NCBI GenBank assembly: GCA_029907465.1
Contig: JARYLV010000007.1
Coordinates: 23,716-87,715, forward strand
DNA: 64,000 nt
Source: Methanomassiliicoccales archaeon
GTDB taxonomy: Archaea; Thermoplasmatota; Thermoplasmata; Methanomassiliicoccales; JACIVX01
Reading direction: 5' to 3'
Shown here in pieces: positions 27,998-37,039 of this stretch. The translations under genes were made by a program, and so were the position numbers. The notes under the pieces were generated by a model. It had not been told where the DNA came from. It worked only from the letters and a program-made list of their open reading frames with translations, and did no database searches. The number at the start of each line of letters is the position of its first letter. Position 1 is the first letter of the stretch.

Positions 27998-29637
27998 GAC
28001 CCCTCCGCACCCATATCACATCTCCCCGTCGGACACTTTTTGTCGAGGATATGCGCCATGTACTCTTCCTTAAAATAGCGGATCGTCGTGAGAACGGGAT
28101 TCGGGGCTGTCTGGCCGAGGCCGCAGAGGCTCGCCTCTTTGATGTATTCGCCAACCTTTGCGAGGAGATCGATGTCCTTTTCGACCCCTTTCGCATGTCC
28201 GATCCTTTCGAGGATTTTCCTCACTTTGACGAGCCCGACACGGCAGGGCGTACACTTGCCACAGGATTCGTCGACGCAGAAGTCGATGAAGAATTTCGCC
28301 GTGTCGACCATACAGGATTCATCATCGAGCACGACGATGCCGCCAGACCCCATGATCGCGCCCGCTTTCGTCAGCGACTCGTAATCGATAGGGAGGTGGA
28401 GCTGCGATTCTGGCAGACAACCACCGGAAGGGCCTCCGACAAGAACCGCTTTGAATCTTCTTCCATCTGGTACGCCACCTCCAATCTCAAACACCACCTC
28501 CTTGAGCGTGATCCCCATCGGGACCTCGATGAGGCCGGGGTTCTTAATTTTGCCAGTGAGCGAGAAACATTTCGTCCCAGGGCAATGTGGTACTCCGATC
28601 TTCGAAAACCATTCCCCTCCGTTGAGCACGATGAGAGGAATATTTGCGAGTGTCTCGACATTCTGAATCAATGTCGGTTTTCCCCAAAGGCCAGATGACG
28701 CGGGGTAAGGCGGGCGGGGACGGGGCATAGCTCTCATCCCCTCGATGGAAGCGAGGATCGCCGTTTCCTCCCCCGCGATAAAGGCGCCCGCTCCCAGGCG
28801 CAGCTCAAGATCAAAATTCAAATCCGTTCCGAGTATTTTCTCGCCAAGTAGACCAAGTGATTTGGCCTGTTGTATCGCCTTCTTGAGCGTCTCGATAGCG
28901 AGCGGGTATTCAGCCCTCGTATACAAATATCCCTTTTCGGCCTTGAGCGCGTAAGACGCGATGATCATCCCCTCTATAATCGCGTGAGGATCCGCTTCAG
29001 CAAGCGTCCTATTGGCGAATACGCCTGGGTCGCCCTCATCTAGATTCCCTATGATGTACTTCGGAGAACCGGCCGCCTTCGATACGAATTTCCATTTCTG
29101 TCCTGTCTGGAAGCCAGCACCACCGCGCCCCCTCAATCCGCTCTTGAAGACCTCGTTGATGACGTCGTCTTCACTCATTTTTGTGAGACATTTGACGAGT
29201 GCGGCGTAACCTCCACGCGATATGTATTCACGGATATCAAGGGGGTCCATTTTGCCAGCGTTCCTCAGTACGAGCCTTTTTTGTTTTGAGAAGAATTCCG
29301 GAACGCTGTAGAGGAATCGTTTCAGGGGTATGCCCCGGATCACATGCTCCTCAACGATCTCCCGCGCGCTTTCCGGTGTAACACCCTCGTAAAAATAATC
29401 GCCAGGCTCGATGAGGACCACTGGACCAGCCGAACATGTTCCTGGGCATCCCGTTCTCGCGACTTTGCACTGGTCTTCCAGACCAAGTTCCTTAACCGCT
29501 CTCTCGAATGATTTAAGGACTTTCAAAGCGCCGAGCGAGATGCAGCTGCTCGAGCAGCAGACGTTGATTCTATACCTGAACCTTTTCTGTTTTTCCCGTT
29601 CTTCTTCTGCGATCTTCTCAATGTCTTCGACCTTCAG
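27994..29637 (-). CDS. hoxF: Hydrogenase diaphorase subunit, NAD(P)/FMN-binding (HoxF/NuoF-like), probable CTG start
   Basis: The catalytic flavin subunit: GRGGAGFQTGQKWKF binds FMN and NADH, DEGDPGVFANR and GAGAFIAGEETA follow, and ESCGKCTPCRVG binds a [4Fe-4S] cluster. The first canonical start is TTG 29526. The same frame upstream reads on as RINVCCSSSCISLGA, which completes the N-terminal thioredoxin-like [2Fe-2S] domain (CCSSSC plus TGCPGTCSAGP). Between that and the in-frame TAA there is no ATG, GTG or TTG. A CTG at 29635-29637, preceded by GGGGGAG and overlapping the hoxE stop, gives 547 residues and is the most likely start. Confidence 0.88.
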   Translation of the reverse strand: MKVEDIEKIAEEEREKQKRFRYRINVCCSSSCISLGALKVLKSFERAVKELGLEDQCKVARTGCPGTCSAGPVVLIEPGDYFYEGVTPESAREIVEEHVIRGIPLKRFLYSVPEFFSKQKRLVLRNAGKMDPLDIREYISRGGYAALVKCLTKMSEDDVINEVFKSGLRGRGGAGFQTGQKWKFVSKAAGSPKYIIGNLDEGDPGVFANRTLAEADPHAIIEGMIIASYALKAEKGYLYTRAEYPLAIETLKKAIQQAKSLGLLGEKILGTDLNFDLELRLGAGAFIAGEETAILASIEGMRAMPRPRPPYPASSGLWGKPTLIQNVETLANIPLIVLNGGEWFSKIGVPHCPGTKCFSLTGKIKNPGLIEVPMGITLKEVVFEIGGGVPDGRRFKAVLVGGPSGGCLPESQLHLPIDYESLTKAGAIMGSGGIVVLDDESCMVDTAKFFIDFCVDESCGKCTPCRVGLVKVRKILERIGHAKGVEKDIDLLAKVGEYIKEASLCGLGQTAPNPVLTTIRYFKEEYMAHILDKKCPTGRCDMGAEGS

Positions 29638-30161
29638 TTTTCTCCCCCAGCGAATTTCTTAATTCTTTCCAGAACGCCTTCTTTTGTCGCTTTGCCGATG
29701 ACCTCATCGTCGACTATTACATTCGGCGCCATTGCGCACGCACCGATGCAACGCGTGATGAATAGAGTAACTCTTCCGTCTGGAGTGGACTTTCCCCTCT
29801 CGACCCCAAGCTCGCGCTCGATTGCCACGAGAATCTCACCTGCACCCTTGACATAGCATGCTGTCCCCATGCACGGCGTGATGATGTGTTCCCCAGGCTT
29901 CCTCAGCCTGAAAAAATTGTAAAATGTCGCAGCGCCATAGACCTGGCTAGGAGCGACGTGTAGTCTCTCAGCAATGAGGATCAAGATCTTCCTGTCGAGG
30001 TACCCAAAGATCTCCTGTGCCTTCTGGAGCACTTCGAGCAAAGCGCTCCGATCGTAATCATGTTCTTCCATTAGCTTCTCGAGCTTTGCCACCAATTTTT
30101 CTCTGATCAAGATATCGCTACCAGTGTGAGTACTCTCTACTGTTTTTTCATTACCTGTCAA
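29634..30161 (-). CDS. hoxE: Hydrogenase subunit HoxE (NuoE-like)
   Basis: A 175-residue thioredoxin-like [2Fe-2S] protein. An N-terminal helical region (ALLEVLQKAQEIFGYLD) is followed by the four cluster cysteines in PCMGTACYVKG and TRCIGACAMAPN, the NuoE/HoxE pattern. It assists electron transfer to HoxF. The stop overlaps the proposed hoxF start. It probably starts at TTG 30161. The DUF3795-like gene precedes it by 27 bases. Confidence 0.9.
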   Translation of the reverse strand: MTGNEKTVESTHTGSDILIREKLVAKLEKLMEEHDYDRSALLEVLQKAQEIFGYLDRKILILIAERLHVAPSQVYGAATFYNFFRLRKPGEHIITPCMGTACYVKGAGEILVAIERELGVERGKSTPDGRVTLFITRCIGACAMAPNVIVDDEVIGKATKEGVLERIKKFAGGEN

Positions 30162-30188
30162 GTCAACACCCTATCACTTGCTAGAGAA

Positions 30189-30428
30189 TCAATACCATTC
30201 GAAAGCCCTCATGCACTCGAAACCGTTGATGAAATTAACGCACGGAAAAGATGTGCACTCGTCGCAAGTCAATCCTTTTCTTTGGCAACAGTCTCGAATC
30301 GCACAGCTCTCCTTTTCGGAACATCCTGGGCATCCATATCCCTCGGTTTCTTTAATTCTATTGTACACACACCACGTGCAGTCTAGCCCGCAAGGGCAGG
30401 AACAGCCCAGTCTATTCAAAGCTACCAA
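30189..30428 (-). CDS. Small Cys-rich DUF3795-like protein heading the hox operon
   Basis: A 79-residue protein with 14 cysteines (C9, C11, C13, C17, C20, C33, C36, C42, C47, C48, C55, C58, C63, C72), many in CxxC pairs. This matches the small DUF3795 type, which presumably bind metal. The start is TTG 30428 with a long purine-rich ribosome site upstream (GGAGATGGGGGG) and a TATA-like box at 30475-30484. It is the first gene of the hydrogenase operon. Its role could be metal or cluster delivery, redox sensing or regulation. None is established. Confidence 0.7.
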   Translation of the reverse strand: MVALNRLGCSCPCGLDCTWCVYNRIKETEGYGCPGCSEKESCAIRDCCQRKGLTCDECTSFPCVNFINGFECMRAFEWY

Positions 30429-30447
30429 TTAACCCCCCATCTCCTTC

Positions 30448-30484
30448 GGTCTAATTTTTTTACAGACCTTTTCGATTATAAATT
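30448..30484 (-). promoter_or_regulatory. Hydrogenase-operon promoter with an inverted repeat at the start site
   Basis: On the minus strand a TATA-like AATTTATAAT (30475-30484) is followed about 25 bases later by the expected transcription start. An inverted repeat, GGTCT with an 11-base spacer and AGACC (30448-30468), spans that start. This is a plausible repressor site or leader hairpin. Confidence 0.45.
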
Positions 30485-31169
30485 TTGTGTTTTTGGTTTA
30501 TGATAATGTAACAAATGAATTAGCATTCAATACGTCCAGATCTATTACCCTCATGTCGCTGTACTTCTCATTTTCGAAGCTTGAAATCAAGAAAGATCTT
30601 CATCGAAGGGACACAGCGATTAGGTTCCCTCCTCCTCATTCAAAGAATATCAACATCGTTCTCTCTGTGATTGGATTACCGAGAACCCGCCTTTCCCAGT
30701 ATCCCTTTTTGCGGCTTTGCGATCATTTGCGTCTCTTATCTGCGTATCTCGTTTGGTGGTGGGACACCTTCTCGATCGATCTTACGCTTACAGACTGTGG
30801 TATGAATGGAATTTGAACAACGGTTACTCGTGATAAATTTTGAAACATCTGGATCACAGAGAAGAGACATACATGATCAACAAGATGCCGCACGAAATTA
30901 TCGTTCAATTCCAATAGAGGGAAGCTCATCCGTTTTAGTGACAATTTGCTCAATGAAAGGTGAAGTATTCGCAGAGTTGTATGGACTGAGGCTGGTGTGT
31001 TCCTATTCATGTTAGGGATAAATTAAAACGAATTTGTTAGAACGTCGAAAGTTTGCGAGAATGCACCTCTGTCGTTCACCGAAAGCATTGTAGTAAGAGT
31101 TCCGACCAGTTTACATTGTAGCTTCAATTCAAATCTGATATTTCGCCGATCCACCGATATCTGTTGCAG
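30485..31169. other. Gap of about 700 bases
   Basis: Upstream of the hydrogenase operon and downstream of the histidine kinase, both on the minus strand. Only short, unsupported frames. Confidence 0.45.
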
Positions 31170-32963
31170 TCAGTTATATGCTTTGAATCGATGTGGCGGC
31201 ACGTGGATGACGAATTTCACACCCTCCATACCGATTTCTTCGACGTGCATATTGTTGATCGAGAGGATATCTTTGATCAGATAGAGTCCTTTCCCACCGC
31301 CTCTGACAAGGGAGGACTCAAAGATATTTTCGCCCCTCTGTTTCTTAATCCCAGGCCCATTATCCTCGTATATGATATTCAGTTCGTCATCCGAAATGTT
31401 CGCAGATATCGAAATACGAGTCGCTGTCTTGGCGTGTTTCAGTGTGTTGTGCATTAAATTGTAAAATACTTTCCAGATCATGCTGTCTGAAAAGATGAAG
31501 ATACTTCGCAATTTTTCGTCGATATGAACATCAATCCCCTCGAAATCAAGCTGGGAAAGCGCTTTCTCAATCGGATCTATGAGTTTCATCCATACGGGCG
31601 CCTCTTTGCCTAAGTCTTCCATTTCCTTCGTGAATTCCAGGTGCTCCCCGATCCGTCTGGTGGCATGTTCAATTTTGTCAAGACAGTGATCCAAGGGGAT
31701 TTTATTGGACGGCATTCTAATGAGGTCGAGATATCCCTGGATAACTGCCAATTGGTTCAAAATGTCATGTCTTGTGAGCCTAAACAACAGATTGAGCTTC
31801 AGATTAGCCAAGCGCAATGCATTTTCCATATCCTTTTGATGGGTGATGTCTGTCCCAGTGCAAAAGATACGTTCAACGGTCCCATCTTCGCCAAATCTCG
31901 GCATCTTTGTGACCCAGATACACCTTGGTTTCCCATCTGGCCCGGGCATCCACTCTTCTTGAGCGATCTTTTCGCCAGAAAAAGCCTTCTTGTTGCCCTC
32001 GATACATCTTTCGCATATCTCCTTCGGGATGATTTCGCGTAGTTTCCTTCCGATAATCTCTTCTTTCTTCCGCCCCAAAAATTCCGCACGAGCCCTGTTA
32101 ACGAGCCCATACGTCTCTGGGTCTGTGGCATACCAGACCATCGTGTCGATGTTGTCAAGAAGCATCATGTGTTCTTCAGCCATTTCCTTGAGTTCCTTCG
32201 TTGTCCTCTTCAACTCGGTCACATCGATGATCGAAATGACGGATTCTTTTGTTCCAGGGATCGGGGAGACTATCATCTCACACTCTTTTATCTCGCCTTT
32301 TTTCGTCAGGAGATTAAATTCGTGTCTACGAGGGGCACCTCTGTGAAACTCCATGACCTTATCCCAATCTACATGAGTGTGACGCTCCGCAATTCTTTCC
32401 CTCTCCTCCACGGCAATGATGTCTGTGATGTTCAAACGCCCCTCCATCTCTTTCTTTGAATAACCAGTAAGACGTTCAACTTCTTCGTTTGCGAGCAATA
32501 TCCTCATGTCCTCGTCGACTATCATCGTGGCGGTGCCTGTGTTTTCAAAGATCGTACGATATCGTTCTTCACTCCTCCTCAATACCACTTCTTTTTCCTT
32601 CAGCTCCGAGATTTCAAGCGTTAACTCAATAGCGCCAATGATATTTCCCTCATCGTCTTTCATAGGCCATCCAGTTATAGCCCACCATCGGCCATCAGGG
32701 GTCATGATCTCGCCGCTGCATGAAATTCCATCCTCTATCGCCCTGCTTACAGGGCAGTTTTCACATGGAGCCGTCCTGTGGTGCCAGATCTCGTAACAGA
32801 ATCTCCCGATCAGTTCGTCTTGTGGCTTTCCAGCAGAATCGGCAGCCGCTTTATTTAACCAGATGATGCGTTTTTCTTTGTCCTGATAGATCACGTGCTC
32901 CTTCAAGTTGTTAAAAATAGCCTCTATTTGTTTATTTGATTTCAGCGCCCCACCTTCAATCAT
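31170..32963 (-). CDS. PAS-domain sensor histidine kinase (soluble)
   Basis: A 597-residue kinase read from ATG 32963 (GGAGA five bases upstream). It has three PAS domains (about 10-120, 130-250, 255-375). The first carries a Cys-rich loop (CYEIWHHRTAPCENCPVSR) that may bind metal or redox-respond. The DHp box is TRHDILNQL; the ATPase domain has N-box VFYNLMHNTLKHA, G1 EDNGPGI and G2 GKGLYLIK. No membrane segment is present, so it senses a cytoplasmic signal. It shares its kinase core with the gene at 41728-44865. No response regulator is adjacent. Confidence 0.88.
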   Translation of the reverse strand: MIEGGALKSNKQIEAIFNNLKEHVIYQDKEKRIIWLNKAAADSAGKPQDELIGRFCYEIWHHRTAPCENCPVSRAIEDGISCSGEIMTPDGRWWAITGWPMKDDEGNIIGAIELTLEISELKEKEVVLRRSEERYRTIFENTGTATMIVDEDMRILLANEEVERLTGYSKKEMEGRLNITDIIAVEERERIAERHTHVDWDKVMEFHRGAPRRHEFNLLTKKGEIKECEMIVSPIPGTKESVISIIDVTELKRTTKELKEMAEEHMMLLDNIDTMVWYATDPETYGLVNRARAEFLGRKKEEIIGRKLREIIPKEICERCIEGNKKAFSGEKIAQEEWMPGPDGKPRCIWVTKMPRFGEDGTVERIFCTGTDITHQKDMENALRLANLKLNLLFRLTRHDILNQLAVIQGYLDLIRMPSNKIPLDHCLDKIEHATRRIGEHLEFTKEMEDLGKEAPVWMKLIDPIEKALSQLDFEGIDVHIDEKLRSIFIFSDSMIWKVFYNLMHNTLKHAKTATRISISANISDDELNIIYEDNGPGIKKQRGENIFESSLVRGGGKGLYLIKDILSINNMHVEEIGMEGVKFVIHVPPHRFKAYN

Positions 32964-33299
32964 TTTTTCTCCGGATATTGTCACATTCTAAATATTTTAT
33001 TGTTTTAGTATCAACCTTGATTATTGCGTGATTTACCTTTCTTAACGGCCATTGATTGAGTAACTAGTAATATGGAATCGTATGAGATCGATTTGGAATA
33101 CTAATGAGGCTGTTGTAAATTCGGTTACCGATACATTTGACGTAATTTATTCAATCATTAGCGTGCAAGTGAGAAGTGGCATCGACCTTTTTCTTCACTG
33201 AAGAATTGCAAATTCGACTTATCAATGAAATTCTCATTCATGCATTATTGCGCCAACTGCTTCGTTTTATAAGAAAAGGTCACCAGCAGTTTTCAGGAA
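32964..33299. other. Divergent promoter region
   Basis: Holds the promoters of the histidine kinase and of the SPASM gene. TTTATAAG at 33266-33273 is about 27 bases before the TTG start of the latter, consistent with a nearly leaderless transcript. Confidence 0.4.
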
Positions 33300-34406
33300 T
33301 TGATCCCAAAATTGAATATAAAAAGAAAGCACATAATTGATGACAACCTAAAATCATACAAATCTTCTGCAATGATCCCCCGCGACGCACCAATTCACGT
33401 CGGATGGCAATGCACGAACGAATGCAACCTAGAATGCGTTCACTGCTATGCCAGCGCTGGCCATCGGTCATTGAACGAACTCGATACAAAGGAAGCGCTG
33501 AAGCTCATCGAGTCTGTGGCTGACCTCGGGGCTAAGAGCATTGTCTTTACGGGGGGAGAACCCCTGATGAGGAAGGATCTTTTCGAACTAGTCGGTTTTG
33601 CAAGAGATCATCATCTTTTCGCGATCATCGCCACCAATGGCATCCTGATCGACAGGGATATCGCTAAATTCTTCAAAAAATCAAGGGTCGCGGTCGCGAT
33701 TAATCTGCCGACTTTAGACGAACGCTCCAGCGAAATTTTCACCGGAGTTTTCAATTCTCATAACGCACGGATGAAAGGATTGATGTATTGCTTAGAAGAG
33801 GGGGTGCCAACGAGCGTCGGAATCGCCGTAACAAACCTCAATTTAAATGAGATTGTTCGTGTGATCGATTTTTCGCGTGAAAAGAGAATCAATTGCGACG
33901 TGTTGGCAACAATTCCCGTCGGGAGGGCATCGTCCTCCCTTTTACCTCCTGTGAGCGAATACGAAGAGCTGCTCGTGGATATACTGGACCGTTATTCTGC
34001 GATCCCCATGAACGCAATCGATCGAGCGAGCGAAACGCATGTTTCTGTGTACGAGCCTGTTTACGCAAGGGTCATTCAAGAAAGAAGGAACGAGGAGTTT
34101 TCCAGGCTCTGTAGCCTCGGCAACGCAATGCATGTAATGGAGGACGGGTCAGTGAGGTCGTGCGTTTACATGCCGATGAGCTTCGGAAATATCAGGAGAA
34201 AGGAACTGGCAACGATATGGAAGGAAATCAGGGGATCAAAAAAGCTCGCGGAGCTACAGGACCCTCACCGATTAAAGGGTGCCTGCGGAGAATGCGAAGA
34301 TCGCGAGATTTGTGGTGGATGCAGGGCGAGGGCATACGCCATAAAGGGTGACCCTTTTGATGAAGACCCAGTTTGCACGAGATGTTTCACGGAGGCACAA
34401 TGTTGA
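33300..34406 (+). CDS. Radical SAM/SPASM-type protein, possibly tetrapyrrole-related
   Basis: A 368-residue protein. The radical SAM motif is C42-x3-C46-x2-C49 (CNLECVHCYASAG). It is followed by TGGEPLMRKDLFEL and ATNGIL and, at the C-terminus, a SPASM-type cluster region (CGECEDREICGGCRARAY and DPVCTRC). The layout resembles the AhbC/AhbD/NirJ group of alternative-haem and haem d1 enzymes and many peptide-modifying enzymes. Sequence alone does not decide between them. It begins at TTG 33300 or ATG 33372. No substrate peptide or haem gene is adjacent. Confidence 0.75.
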   Translation: MIPKLNIKRKHIIDDNLKSYKSSAMIPRDAPIHVGWQCTNECNLECVHCYASAGHRSLNELDTKEALKLIESVADLGAKSIVFTGGEPLMRKDLFELVGFARDHHLFAIIATNGILIDRDIAKFFKKSRVAVAINLPTLDERSSEIFTGVFNSHNARMKGLMYCLEEGVPTSVGIAVTNLNLNEIVRVIDFSREKRINCDVLATIPVGRASSSLLPPVSEYEELLVDILDRYSAIPMNAIDRASETHVSVYEPVYARVIQERRNEEFSRLCSLGNAMHVMEDGSVRSCVYMPMSFGNIRRKELATIWKEIRGSKKLAELQDPHRLKGACGECEDREICGGCRARAYAIKGDPFDEDPVCTRCFTEAQC

Positions 34407-34624
34407 AGATGGATAGCGATCTCGAATCGTTTTCTAAGGTGCTCAGGTCATCGTGAAACTGCGAATAAAAAATGGTTCTCTTCTTTGTCTATATAAATCG
34501 TATAGGGGACATATAATAAAAAAATCGCGGAATGTATTTTTGATAACGGGGGAGGCTGTTGAGGTATGCTGGTCAGGAACTCAATACTCAAAAAATCTGC
34601 ACTTCGGCTGAATTAGGTTATCGT

Positions 34625-35443
34625 ATGGCTATGGTCACAAATGCGCGCTGCTCGATTATCGTTCTCGGGAGTAATGATTCCGAAGCCTGCTGATGTTCTC
34701 GTTCAAGTTGCTGGTAGAAATGACAAAATCACGAAGAAGTGCCTTGCGCATCTCAAAGGGACCCAAAAATATCCCTACGATATCCTCTTGCTGGAGGAAA
34801 AGGGACCTTATTTTCCTATGGCAAATCGATGAGCATGGGTATCACGCAAGCGGAGTCGGAAATGTCTAGGGATGGATTCCGATTCTTTTCCTAAACCGGG
34901 AGCGATAGATACACCCATGGGATCTACACAAAATTATCCCAACACCGGGATATTTTGCGCAAAGATCAGGGATTTTGGATTTGTTGAGGGCACTGGTGGT
35001 TTTTGTTCGAACAATCCAGTTGATCTCTTGCGAATGTTCTTCTTGACAAGAGCTCGCTTTTTTGGTCTCAAAATTGCAAAAAAGCGTGGTTTGTTCTGTA
35101 GGACGTCCAATTCACGAAGCGTCTTGTCGATGGAATAGTCGGTCAGGTGACATCTTTCTTTGCCCTTTGAAGGAATGTTGGGAAAACGTAAGTGGATTTG
35201 ATAAACGATTTAAAATTGCCTATTCTGGCGCTGATTTTTGTTCCAGGATTTTGCTAATCTGAAAACCAGTATATCACTTGCTGTCTTGATGCAATTGTTT
35301 CACATCTCGGCCATGTTATAACATATAATGAGAATATGACTTGGTCAAACAAAGAGTCTGAAGAATCATTCAAGCAAAAATGGCCTCACGATAAAATCCT
35401 GCAAGTATTAGGGGCGTCAAAACGAGGTAAAATCATAATCTGA
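34625..35443 (+). pseudogene. Decayed GT2-family glycosyltransferase
   Basis: No single frame is long, but pieces in successive frames make a GT2 enzyme in correct order. They are CSIIVLGSND (34625 on), CLAHLKGTQKYPYDILLLEE (34641-34829), MGITQAESE (34835-34861), and MDSDSFPKPGAIDT as the DxD region with NYPNTGIFCAKI (34872-35138). Then come LVDGIVGQVTSFF (35123 on) and SGFDKRF-IAYSGADFC as the typical GFDExF/DxDxxxR region (35162-35262). A C-terminal tail ENMTWSNKESEESFKQKW runs to the TGA at 35441-35443. At least five frameshifts and internal stops make it non-functional. It lies beside an intact GT4 gene. Confidence 0.75.
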
Positions 35444-35485
35444 TAGATATCAAAGAGACGATGAGAAGCGCCTAAAAAGAGGATT

Positions 35486-36511
35486 TTAGTTCCCGTCAAG
35501 GGACCTGTAGACTTGCATAGTTTTGACTGCAATGTCGTCCCAATCGAGGCCATCCGCGATTTTTCGACTCATTTCCCCCATCTTTTTTGCCGTCTCGACA
35601 TCGATTGATTTTATTACCTGGATCATTTCACCAGGGGTTTCGCAGAGATAACCGTTGATACCATTGCTGACTAACTCATTTAGATTCCCCTTGTCGGTCG
35701 AGATTATCGCCTTCGCATAGCTCATCGCGTGGATCACGCTCCCAGATGTCGTGATATCGTCATATGGCATGAAGAAAATATCAGCGGCGGCAAAGTAATC
35801 GTGCGTTTTGTCTGGCGTCACATAGTTTAGATTAACAATCAGTCTATTCTTTAGCGTATCCTCCTGTCTAAGGATGTATTCTTTAATCGCACGATCTCTG
35901 CATTGCCCAGCCATTATTCCGATATAATTTGAAGGCAATTGCTTAAGAACCTCGATGAACGTCCTTATCCCTTTATTCCACCGGTTTGGAGGAAACATGA
36001 GAAGCACAATTTTCTCTTCCGGAATCCCCAGTCGACGACGTGCCGAATTTCTCTCGCGTAATTCCACATATTCGTTAAAATTCCCATGCGGAATTACGTA
36101 AAGTGGAAGGGAGTCTCCATAGAGTTCCTGGAATTCGCGCTTCGTTCTTTCACAGTGTACGATCCCAGCGTCAGCCCAATCGGCGATATATCTCATTGCG
36201 ATGAAATCTCTATCATCGCCGAATTGAGGTTTGTGAGGTCTAAGATTGTGTATAGTCCAAACCATCTTTATTCCATAGTTGTCGCACAACTTTCTTACAG
36301 GAGCTATCAAATGATACCAGTTGAATGGAATCCAATGTAGATGGAGAATATCGAATCCGTCTCTTTTGGCCTTTATTAATTTTAGAAACGAAAGAGGAAA
36401 TTGTTTGCCGAACCAAGGCACGAGGCGTACTTCAGCTCCATTTTTTGTTAGATGACGTACTAAGGACCTGATATAGATCGATTTAGAGTCCGGACAAATC
36501 ATGACGCGCAT
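35486..36511 (-). CDS. GT4-like glycosyltransferase
   Basis: A 341-residue GT-B protein starting at ATG 36511, preceded by GAGGT at seven bases; a GTG 24 bases upstream is less likely. Its N-terminal domain is short (LHLHWIPFNWYHLI). The C-terminal domain has LLMFPPNRWNKGIRTFIEVL and a modified signature, DITTSGSVIHAMSYAKAIIS, in which the usual glutamates are replaced. This is characteristic of a divergent GT4 subgroup. It converges on the GT2 pseudogene, which suggests remodelling of a surface-glycan locus. Confidence 0.75.
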   Translation of the reverse strand: MRVMICPDSKSIYIRSLVRHLTKNGAEVRLVPWFGKQFPLSFLKLIKAKRDGFDILHLHWIPFNWYHLIAPVRKLCDNYGIKMVWTIHNLRPHKPQFGDDRDFIAMRYIADWADAGIVHCERTKREFQELYGDSLPLYVIPHGNFNEYVELRERNSARRRLGIPEEKIVLLMFPPNRWNKGIRTFIEVLKQLPSNYIGIMAGQCRDRAIKEYILRQEDTLKNRLIVNLNYVTPDKTHDYFAAADIFFMPYDDITTSGSVIHAMSYAKAIISTDKGNLNELVSNGINGYLCETPGEMIQVIKSIDVETAKKMGEMSRKIADGLDWDDIAVKTMQVYRSLDGN

Positions 36512-37039
36512 TCTCTTAACCTCGAATTTATTCACGACTCATTAATATTGTGTAATATAGACCCTGGAACCAACACTCTCACTGATTTATCGCAAGAGCA
36601 ACTGATGGTGTCGTATTGATCTAGGTATACCTGATTCGAATCAAAAACCTGTTTCACATCGACAACCTATGATGTAAAGTTGAAACATGACGACGCATGA
36701 GTTTTAAAGACTCCTTCTTCGCTCGAGGATTTCTCTCTTTCCGCGCTCTTGGGGTTGTTTCGTAGTGTCTTCGCCTTTGGGGGGAATCCAGTCTCATCAC
36801 GACTTCCACAACTATCTTAAAATCAGGTTAGGGAATGTTACTCCCGTAAGACCCCATGTATGATACAAATCTCTCGGTATTCTTTCACCTGGTCATATCT
36901 AGATTATTAGGTAATCAATTTCAATGATGCATTTTCTTGAGACTCTTCACACCAAAAACAGATAAAAAAAAATGCTAAAAAGGTGACAATTCTCAAGCAG
37001 TACCATCTCTTTTCATCCTTAGTGGAATGATAGGCCAAT
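36512..37039. other. Gap of about 530 bases
   Basis: AT-rich, between two minus-strand genes. A short frame at 36907-37092 is not supported. Confidence 0.45.

Noticed and set aside
28051..28698. 215-codon plus-strand frame
   Set aside because: Antisense to hoxF, whose domain content is clear.
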